Shown one piece after another: positions 57,138 to 64,000 of a stretch of DNA of 64,000 nt. The position numbers and the translations under genes are program-made. The stretch spans positions 57,887,544 through 57,951,543 of the forward strand of contig NC_071354.1 in the NCBI RefSeq assembly GCF_943734655.1, written 5' to 3'. Under the pieces are notes generated by a model that saw only the letters and a program-made list of their open reading frames with translations, made no database searches and was not told where the DNA came from. Each line of letters begins with the position of its first letter. Positions within the stretch are counted from its first letter, which is position 1. Origin of the DNA: Sabethes cyaneus. Lineage: Eukaryota; Arthropoda; Insecta; Diptera; Culicidae.

Positions 57138-57690
57138 CGCCACAAAGCCAAACTTAAACTTCACTTTCTCCGGAACACCCTGAAATGGCCTCGGTGAAAT
57201 GAACGGAACCAGTCTGTGCGACTGTTGGACACAGAATCGATGCTAAATAGCTTTTCGTCGAAGAACAGGATTATCATATTTTGCTTCTTCAACAAGGAAA
57301 GCAATCTCTTCAAACAAACCATTCGTAGTTCCTTTACCTGCTCTGTAATCAAGTGGCATTTCCCTCCTGGTTTGGAAGATGCATACAAATCGTTTTTGAT
57401 GAATGTCCGCATGGATTTTTGGAGAAATTTTTGCTTCCTTGGCAAGCTTCCTTATAGAACGAACCGGATTGCGAGCAATCTTTACACGAACCGATTTGAT
57501 CATGTTTGGCATACGTGCAAACCGCGGATTTCTACGCCCCAGCTTTCGCTTCTTAGGAATATCCTGTAGAGACTTTTTGATGCCATAAACTGTGGCCAAA
57601 AGAAAACCTATCATCTTGGCTCATTCCTTCGGCGTCTTTTGGGCGAGCAGCAAACTCGTAATCACTACTTTGGTGTACTGTCGCTGCTAG

Positions 57691-57982
57691 AGCGGAATGA
57701 TAAAAATAAATAACTTAGCTGGAGGCATTATCGCTTCCAGAGGTAGAGCAAACAAGCTGCTTAGCTAGACGCGCCAACGATGTAAAAAATAAACAAGCCA
57801 GCAAAACGATCCATCTGATCAGGAGTAGGAAAATCAGAATATGAAAAGGAATCTGAAAAACCATCTCGTGCAGGGATTATGTACTGATTAGACTACCTGC
57901 TTAGGGCATGAAAGATTAAACCACTCCCATTTGTCGCATTTAGAATTTCTTTCTCTTTTTATCGTTAGGGCGCAATGAGCAG
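57691..57982. other. Non-coding, nothing assigned
   Basis: Short AT-rich stretch between the mariner remnant and the presumed LTR. Confidence 0.35.
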
Positions 57983-58368
57983 TGTTCAAACAATTATAGT
58001 GTTTTAGAATAAGCACCCGTTAGACTCCAGAAGGAAAATAAATGAAAATTATAGGTATTTGAAGAAAAGTCTGGCATCTAAAGGGACATAGTATATAAGT
58101 CAATTTTTCTGGGATGCTTTACATAAGTATCCATCGATTATTCAACGCGTAGCTTTAAGACGACAATTGTAACTTTTTTCAATAAAGTTAAGTTTTCCTG
58201 GGAACAGTTTCCCACATACCAGTAGTGAAGTGAATCAGCACGATCAGCACGAGTGAATATCACATCCAATTTCGGAGTACGACCTAGTCGGAAAAAGACT
58301 TTGGGCAAGCAGGCAAAACCACCGGCTAAGACCATCTTTAGCCAAAATAAGTGTTGCTCGCGACAACA
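57983..58368 (+). repeat. Probable 5' LTR of the BEL/Pao element
   Basis: Starts TGTTCAAACA and ends CGACAACA, a TG...CA layout. It contains TATATAAG (58,092-58,099) and AATAAA (58,181-58,186) in promoter-then-poly(A) order. TTTAATGGTGGC follows, a plausible tRNA primer-binding site. The 3' LTR is outside the window, so the left border is a guess; an earlier TGT at about 57,935 is possible. Confidence 0.5.
58092..58099 (+). promoter_or_regulatory. TATA box of the probable LTR
   Basis: TATATAAG, with AATAAA 90 bp downstream. Confidence 0.5.
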
Positions 58369-59428
58369 TTTAATGGTGGCTATCCAGAGAGGATAGTAAG
58401 GAAGGCGAACTCACGGAATAAAACCAGGAAGCTTCCAACCAGACTGTTTGGTTGATTTTTTGTGTCGACTTCTGCCACTGGCGGTGGAAGTGACAATTCT
58501 TGACCCGCGCTAGGGTAAGAAAGTAAAAAAAAAAAAAGACCTGTCGCAAGCGTACAGGCACTAAGTCGAGGAAAATAATACTCGCAATTTCAGTCAGAAA
58601 GCTGACTGTTTTGAGTCGACTTCTACCACAAGGGTAGAAGTGACAATTGTTGGCCCACGCAAGGGCAATCAAAAGACCTGCTACAAGCAAGCAGGCAAAA
58701 GACGGGAAGACTTCTACCAGTTTGGGGCAGCACCCGCTATCATTGGCGCTCAAGGAGGCCGGTGATATCTACCGACAACAGGCGTCGGTGTTAATCAAAA
58801 TCTCAAGTTCAGTGAGCTGCTTGAGTCACTAGCAGGCGCTAGTGTAATCCGAAAAAACACCGGCATACAAGGAGGCCGGTGCAACCCAACCGACGGAAGG
58901 CGTCGGTGTTATCTAAAATCTCAAGTTCAGTGAGCTGCTTGAGTCACTAGCAGGCGCTAGTGCCATTGTAATCGTCGGTCAGCAAGGAGACCGGTGATAT
59001 CTACCGACAGAAGGCGTCGGTGTTAACCAAAATCTCAAGTTCAGTGAGCTGCTTGAGTCACTGGCAGGTGCTAGTGCAATCCGAAAAAACACCGGCACAC
59101 AAGGAGGCCGGTGCAACCCAACCGACGGAAGGTCGGTGCTATCCAAAAGCTCAAGTCTAGTGGGCTAGCTTGAGTCACTAGTAGGCGACTAGTGTAATCC
59201 GAAACATCGGCGCTCAAATAGGCCGGTGACACTCCAACCGACAGGCGGTCGGTGATTCCAACACATCGGCACCCAGTCGGTGGCAAAAGGTCGGTGAACC
59301 GAAGCAGCAGCGTAGCAGCATCGGCAATTAGCTGGTGGCAACCGCATCGACGAACGGTCGGTGAACCCTAGAATCAACAAACACAGCAGGCGCAGGCAAA
59401 GGCAAAGAAAAACATCTGGTGAGTGAAA
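58369..59428 (+). other. BEL/Pao untranslated leader with tandem hairpin arrays
   Basis: About 1,060 nt between the LTR end and the gag ATG. First hairpin CTATCC-AGAGA-GGATAG (58,380-58,396). Then two units of about 150 bp (58,420-58,710) with repeated hairpins: ACCC/GGGT becoming GCCC/GGGC, and CCTGT/ACAGG becoming CCTGC/GCAGG. Then four units of about 116 bp (58,742-59,204) and one or two partial ones to about 59,370. Each of these carries stems CTCAAG/CTTGAG, CACTAGC/GCTAGTG, CACCGGC/GCCGGTG and ACCGAC/GTCGGT. Stems vary in compensating pairs. The role is not known; packaging, dimerisation or internal translation start are options. Confidence 0.8.
58742..59204 (+). repeat. Tandem repeat, about 116-bp unit, four copies
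   Basis: Units begin near 58,742, 58,858, 58,974 and 59,089. The block CTCAAGTTCAGTGAGCTGCT, TGAGTCACTAGCAGGCGCTA is almost unchanged in units 1-3 and altered in unit 4. Units alternate between two forms of the inter-stem linker (GATATCTACC in 1 and 3, CAACCCAACC in 2 and 4), which suggests duplication of a pair. Confidence 0.9.
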
Positions 59429-62400
59429 ATGCACAAAATTTTAGTAAATAATAAAAACGGCAATTGCCGTCTTTGTGAAAAACCCGATAGCATCGGCACG
59501 TTGGTAGCCTGCGACGAATGTGATCGCTGGTTCCACGTGTCATGCGCGGGATTAGATCATACTCCCGGCGAAAAGGAGCCGTGGATTTGTTTTAAATGTA
59601 AGAGACTCTACGACGAGATCTCGAGTAGGGACAAGAAGATTTCTCGATTAGAAACTCCCGACAGCTCGCATGTCGAGGTATTTAATGAAATTATTAATAA
59701 AATAAAAGAAATAAATGTCGAGAAGCATTCATCAACTGACAATTTCTTGATGAAACAGTCGATGATTGACTTGCCATATTTTGATGGGGCATATAATCTT
59801 TGGCCCAGATTTAAACAAACCTTTATCGAAACCACGAATAAAGGTAATTTTTCCGATTTGGAAAATTTGTATAGACTGCAAAAAAGTCTCAAAGGAAATG
59901 CATTGAAATTAGTCAGTGCACTCCTGTTGGATTCCGCCAACGTCGGAATAATTTTGAATAAATTAGAAGAACATTTCGGCAGTTCCGAAATGGTCTATAA
60001 TGGCTTATTAAGAGAGGTACTTTCGTTAAAGGCTCCTCGATTAGAAATGCCTAAAACGGTAGTCGATTTTATATCAGGGATTGGAAACCTGGTAATAACT
60101 ATGAAAAGTTTAAATAGAGAGGAATATTTAAATGACCAACGTCTGATTAAAGACTTGGCCTTTAAATTACCAACAACATTGCATCAAAAATGGTTGATGC
60201 ACCTTAATGAGGAGAGACTCATGTCAACTCCTAAAAACCCCTATACGGCTCCAACATTAGAAAATTTTTATAAGTGGTTGAAACCACAAGAAACTCTTGC
60301 GAACATGTTAATCGCGGAAAGAGGCGTTAATTATGAAAGAACAAGACCAGACCGGGTGAATTTCCTCGGTAATAAACAGTCCAGATGCTTTGCTTGCAAG
60401 GGCGATCATCGTTTATCTGATTGCTTAAATTTTAAAAGGATGCCACTTGACAAAAGAAGGCAATTCACAAGGGAAAGGAAAATTTGTTTCTCTTGTTGTA
60501 ATTACAGCAACCATAGAATGCAGGATTGCAAGATTGGTAAAACATGTGGTGTTGACGGTTGCACATTGAAGCACCATCCATTGCTGCACGCGCCCTTTAA
60601 TACAAGAAACAACAATTCAGACACGTCAAGAAGACAACCTGAAAATGTAAATTGTCTTGTGCAAAATAACAAGACTATCTACTATCAAGTAGTGCCGATT
60701 ACAATAATCGGCGAAGACTGCGAATATAAAACATTCGCTTTCTTTGATACAGGTTCGTCTGTAAGTTTGATCAAAGAACAAGTTGCAAATGATGTTAAAG
60801 CAACAGGTTCATGTGTTCCGCTAACGCTTGCCTGGACCAACGGAGAAGTCCAGGAAGAACGGAATAGTCAGGTAATACAAATTAAGGTCCAAGCCGATAA
60901 TGGACAAATCTTTACCATTAAAAACATGAGAACAGTTGATGAACTGAATTTACCTGTTCAATCAATAGATATGAAACAATTAAAATCACGATATCCTTAC
61001 CTTCGTGATGTAAATATGCGATCATATGAGCAAGCGGTACCCACCATACTATTGGGGCTACCTCATGCTTATTTATTTAAGGCAATAGCAGAACGCTCGA
61101 GGGGAAATAATGAGCCCATTGCCAAACAAACGAAATTGGGATGGACAATTTTTGGTGGTAGCGAAGTTAATACTAACACCAAAAACTTGTTCTCCATAGA
61201 TGAAGTTATTGAAGAAGAGAAGTCAATTAGAGAAATGATGTCGAATTACTTCTCAACAGAAGCCTTTGGGGTAAAAGTCCCACAAAGCAACCTGATTCCG
61301 AAAGCGGATGAGCAAGCCATTAAAATAATGGAAAACACCTTAACAAAAACTAACCAGGGCTATGAGATTGGCCTGTTATGGAAAAATGAAGACGTGAAAT
61401 TTCCAAACAGCTTTAAAACTGCGTTGGGACGTCTTCTAATACAAGAAAGAAAGATGGATAAGGATCCAACGCTAAGAGATTGGTATAATGCCAAGATAAA
61501 AGAATATGTCGAAAAGGGATATATGCGTAAATTAACAGTTGAAGAGTATATGAAAAGTACTCCAAAAACATTTTATCTCCCTCACTTCGTGACTATAAAC
61601 AAAAATAAGCAGCCGCCGAAACCAAGACTAGTATTCGACGCAGCTGCAAAAATGGAGGGCGTTTCCCTCAATTCTCAATTGCTATCAGGACCAGATATGA
61701 CTGAATCAGCCTTAGGAATCAAGATGCGCTTTAGAGAAGCACCATTCGCGATTTCAGGCGACATTCAAGAGATGTTCCATCGAGTTGGAATAATAAAAGA
61801 AGATCGGCAAGCCCAACGAATCCTCTTTAGGGAAAGTTCCAAGGTTCGTTTGGACGTTTACGAGATGCAAGTAATGACATTTGGGGCGACATGCTCGCCA
61901 GCTTGCGCGCAATTCGTAAAGAACACAAACGCGAAAAACTTCTTAAGCGAAAGTCCTGATGCAGTAGAAGCAATTATCAGAAATCATTATGTAGATGATT
62001 ATCTAGATAGCTTCCATGACATAACTAATGCGACAAGAATAGTTTCAGATGTAATTCGCATACATGATGGGGCAAGCTTTAAAATAAGAGGCTTTGTTTC
62101 AAATTCAAAAGAACTACTCAGCAAATTGCCGGCTGATAGAATATCGCCAATAAAAGAAGTCTCTCTTGATGAAGAGCAAAACTTCGAGAAAATATTGGGC
62201 ATGTATTGGAATACACAATCCAATACATTTAAATACAAATTAAAAATACCTGAAGCAGTCACATTAGAACCAACGAAAAGAGAAGTTTTGTCTTTCATTA
62301 TGAGTGTGTATGACCCATTAGGACTCATATCTCACATAACGATAGAGTCAAAATTAATAATGCAAGATTTGTGGCGCACTGGTATTGAATGGGATGATAA

Positions 62401-64000
62401 AATTCCCGACAATTTGAATAAAACTTGGCAAAACTGGATAAAAAAGCTATCGGTACTTGAGAACTTGAGTATTCCAAGATGTTACTCTTTTCAACAAAAG
62501 GAATCTAGAAGAGAACTTCATATATTTTGCGACGCATCATTAAAGGCATACGCAACTGTAATATATATGAGAACTATGTCACATTTGCAAACTGATGTCA
62601 CTATAGTCGCCGCCAAAGCTAGAGTCGCGCCTACGAAAATTATATCGGTGCCGCGACTAGAGCTGCAGGCAGCAGTTTTGGGAACTCGTTTATTAAACAC
62701 AGTACAAAGCGAGTTAAGATTAACTATCCACAAAACAATCTTTTGGACTGATTCGAAAACAGTCTTGAGCTGGATAAAATCAGATGTTAGAAAGTATAAG
62801 CAGTTTGTGCAATATCGAGTAAGTGAGATTCTCGATAGTACAATGGAATCTCAATGGAGATATATAGATTCCGCATCAAACCCGGCTGATGAAGGAACAA
62901 AGGTAATTTCATCAGAGTCTAAATTTATAGAAGGCCCATCCTTTTTAAAACTAAAGGAATCCGAATGGCCAACGAAATTCAATGATATATCAATTAAAGA
63001 GTCGTGTCATGAAGAATTACGACCCATGTATACGCTAAAGGAAATCGATAAGCCACAGTTCGATATTTTATGTATTACTTGGTGCTCTGATTGGAATCGA
63101 TTGAAAAGAGCACTCTGCATAATTAAAAAGTTCGCACAATTTATTAAAAGTAAAAGGCGAAACTTACCCTTTAATAGCATAATAACCGCTTCTGATATGC
63201 AGCAAGCTGAAGAGTTTTTGATTCGAACCGCTCAATGGAATGCGTTTCCTGATGAGATGGTGGAATTGCAAACTACTGGAACGGTTGATAAAAGCAGTAG
63301 GATTCGAACTCTCACGCCGTTTGTGGCAGACAACGGAATAATGAGATCAGAAACACGTTACAAAAATACGAAATTTGTTCCTTATGCGGCTCGATATCCC
63401 TACATTTTACCAGATAAACATCATGTATCTGAGTTAATACTGAAACACCAACATGAGCGTTTCAAGCATAAGAAAATGAAGGCTGCTATAGCAGCAGTCC
63501 AACAGAAATATCATATCATTCACATTGACGCCGGTATGAGAAAAATTAAAAATCGTTGCCAGCGTTGTAAGAATGAATCTGCGAGAGCAAAGGCGCCTAA
63601 AATGGCACCATTGCCCGAGTGTAGATTACAACCATTCGTAAAGCCGTTTACACATACGGGAGTGGATTATTTTGGTCCATATAACGTATCGGTTAATAGA
63701 CGGTCGGAGAAAAGATGGGGAGCTCTATTTACATGTATGACAACTAGAGCTGTTTATATAGAAGTAGCACAGAACTTAAGTGCAGATGCATTTTTATTGT
63801 GCCTCACTACAGTCCAAGCTAGACGAGGTAGAATTAAGCACCTTTATAGCGATAACGGAACTAATTTTGTTGGAGCAGATAATGAGCTGAAAAACCTTCA
63901 ACGTCGGTTGTCTACTGAAGGAATTGAATGGCATTTTAATACTCCAGCCTCTCCACACCACGGTGGATGCTGGGAGAGGCAGGTGTACGAAATAAAGACT
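59429..64000 (+). CDS. BEL/Pao LTR retrotransposon gag-pol polyprotein (partial, open at window edge)
   Basis: ATG at 59,429 opens 1,524 codons without a stop up to the window end. Residues 13-57 are a PHD-type C4HC3 zinc finger (C13, C16, C28, C31, H36, C39, C54, C57, with W52). Gag follows, with CX2CX3HX4C and related knuckles from residue 320. The protease has FFDTGSS (D440). The Pao RT has SGDIQEMFHR, TFGATCSPA and YVDD (854-857). RNase H has FCDAS (D1035), RLELQAAVLG and WTDSKT. The integrase has an HHCC finger ending CQRC (1377-1380) and the triad D1413, D1475, E1516. All key residues are present and the frame is unbroken, so this looks like a recent, possibly active copy. The integrase C-terminus and any env lie beyond the edge. 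Confidence 0.95.
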   Translation, partial: MHKILVNNKNGNCRLCEKPDSIGTLVACDECDRWFHVSCAGLDHTPGEKEPWICFKCKRLYDEISSRDKKISRLETPDSSHVEVFNEIINKIKEINVEKHSSTDNFLMKQSMIDLPYFDGAYNLWPRFKQTFIETTNKGNFSDLENLYRLQKSLKGNALKLVSALLLDSANVGIILNKLEEHFGSSEMVYNGLLREVLSLKAPRLEMPKTVVDFISGIGNLVITMKSLNREEYLNDQRLIKDLAFKLPTTLHQKWLMHLNEERLMSTPKNPYTAPTLENFYKWLKPQETLANMLIAERGVNYERTRPDRVNFLGNKQSRCFACKGDHRLSDCLNFKRMPLDKRRQFTRERKICFSCCNYSNHRMQDCKIGKTCGVDGCTLKHHPLLHAPFNTRNNNSDTSRRQPENVNCLVQNNKTIYYQVVPITIIGEDCEYKTFAFFDTGSSVSLIKEQVANDVKATGSCVPLTLAWTNGEVQEERNSQVIQIKVQADNGQIFTIKNMRTVDELNLPVQSIDMKQLKSRYPYLRDVNMRSYEQAVPTILLGLPHAYLFKAIAERSRGNNEPIAKQTKLGWTIFGGSEVNTNTKNLFSIDEVIEEEKSIREMMSNYFSTEAFGVKVPQSNLIPKADEQAIKIMENTLTKTNQGYEIGLLWKNEDVKFPNSFKTALGRLLIQERKMDKDPTLRDWYNAKIKEYVEKGYMRKLTVEEYMKSTPKTFYLPHFVTINKNKQPPKPRLVFDAAAKMEGVSLNSQLLSGPDMTESALGIKMRFREAPFAISGDIQEMFHRVGIIKEDRQAQRILFRESSKVRLDVYEMQVMTFGATCSPACAQFVKNTNAKNFLSESPDAVEAIIRNHYVDDYLDSFHDITNATRIVSDVIRIHDGASFKIRGFVSNSKELLSKLPADRISPIKEVSLDEEQNFEKILGMYWNTQSNTFKYKLKIPEAVTLEPTKREVLSFIMSVYDPLGLISHITIESKLIMQDLWRTGIEWDDKIPDNLNKTWQNWIKKLSVLENLSIPRCYSFQQKESRRELHIFCDASLKAYATVIYMRTMSHLQTDVTIVAAKARVAPTKIISVPRLELQAAVLGTRLLNTVQSELRLTIHKTIFWTDSKTVLSWIKSDVRKYKQFVQYRVSEILDSTMESQWRYIDSASNPADEGTKVISSESKFIEGPSFLKLKESEWPTKFNDISIKESCHEELRPMYTLKEIDKPQFDILCITWCSDWNRLKRALCIIKKFAQFIKSKRRNLPFNSIITASDMQQAEEFLIRTAQWNAFPDEMVELQTTGTVDKSSRIRTLTPFVADNGIMRSETRYKNTKFVPYAARYPYILPDKHHVSELILKHQHERFKHKKMKAAIAAVQQKYHIIHIDAGMRKIKNRCQRCKNESARAKAPKMAPLPECRLQPFVKPFTHTGVDYFGPYNVSVNRRSEKRWGALFTCMTTRAVYIEVAQNLSADAFLLCLTTVQARRGRIKHLYSDNGTNFVGADNELKNLQRRLSTEGIEWHFNTPASPHHGGCWERQVYEIKT

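Larger units (their letters stand above)
53966..57690 (-). mobile_element. Tc1/mariner (DD37E type) element split by two non-LTR insertions
   Basis: Three minus-strand mariner pieces remain: 5' part about 57,140-57,690 (KTPKE, stop, AKMIGF; ARNPVRSIRKLAKEAKISPK; LLSLLKKQNMIILFFDEKLF), middle 55,803 to about 56,220 (IYLKECPQKHLLPLSKQLEG, IFWPDLSSSQYSKDVLEWYE, NAPELRPIEKY), and 3' part 53,966-54,254. Together they sum to about 1.25 kb, the usual mariner length. The Asp of WPD and the last Glu of PIEKY are spaced 37 apart. An in-frame W-to-stop near the N-terminus and frameshifts make it dead. About 100 bp at the middle/RTE border (56,100-56,220) is not clearly mariner. Confidence 0.75.

Noticed and set aside
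58742..59204. Regular repeats with hairpins resembling a CRISPR array
   Set aside because: Spacers are themselves repeated, the host is an animal, and the array sits in the leader of a retrotransposon.

Overview
This is a repeat-rich insect nuclear window, most probably from a culicine (Aedes-like) mosquito. The evidence is short introns with GT/AG borders, four recognisable single-copy animal genes, and a dense mix of Tc1/mariner, RTE-like, R1/I-group and BEL/Pao elements, a Helitron and many inverted-repeat MITEs. The species call is inference; no ribosomal or mitochondrial marker is present.

Layout. 1-4.1 kb: degraded RTE and mariner pieces, then the first two coding exons of a minus-strand short-chain dehydrogenase (retinol-dehydrogenase type) whose later exons lie outside the window. 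4.1-36 kb: no intact host gene recognised. This stretch is a stack of foldback MITEs, a non-autonomous Helitron (9.5-11.2 kb), a 13-bp minisatellite, hAT-, pogo- and PIF/Harbinger-type elements, a decayed R1-group non-LTR element (16.3-20.0 kb), two copies in opposite orientation of a TTTGTTATAC repeat, and a composite of two 1-kb inverted-repeat copies (33.2-36.0 kb). 36.6-48.6 kb: the genic island, with an F-box/LRR gene (+), Atg8/GABARAP (-), a second F-box/LRR gene (+) and lysosomal alpha-N-acetylglucosaminidase NAGLU (-). 49-57.7 kb: RTE copies, tRNA-derived SINEs and a mariner element carrying two later non-LTR insertions. 58.0-64.0 kb: the 5' part of a BEL/Pao LTR retrotransposon. It has a probable LTR, a leader of about 1.06 kb, and one open frame of at least 1,524 codons that runs off the window edge with protease, RT, RNase H and integrase signatures intact.

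How the genes relate. The two F-box/LRR genes share a phase-0 intron at an alignable position in their last repeat, so they are probably tandem paralogues; they would act as SCF ubiquitin-ligase substrate receptors. Atg8 (autophagosome membrane tag) lies between them on the other strand, and NAGLU (heparan-sulfate breakdown in lysosomes) is convergent with the second F-box gene. Nothing shows these genes are co-regulated.

The most unusual signal is the BEL/Pao leader (58.37-59.37 kb). It is an array of tandem units, each made of several short hairpins, and between units the stem bases change in compensating pairs. That is the pattern expected if RNA structure, not sequence, is being kept. The same element begins its polyprotein with a complete PHD-type zinc finger ahead of the gag region.
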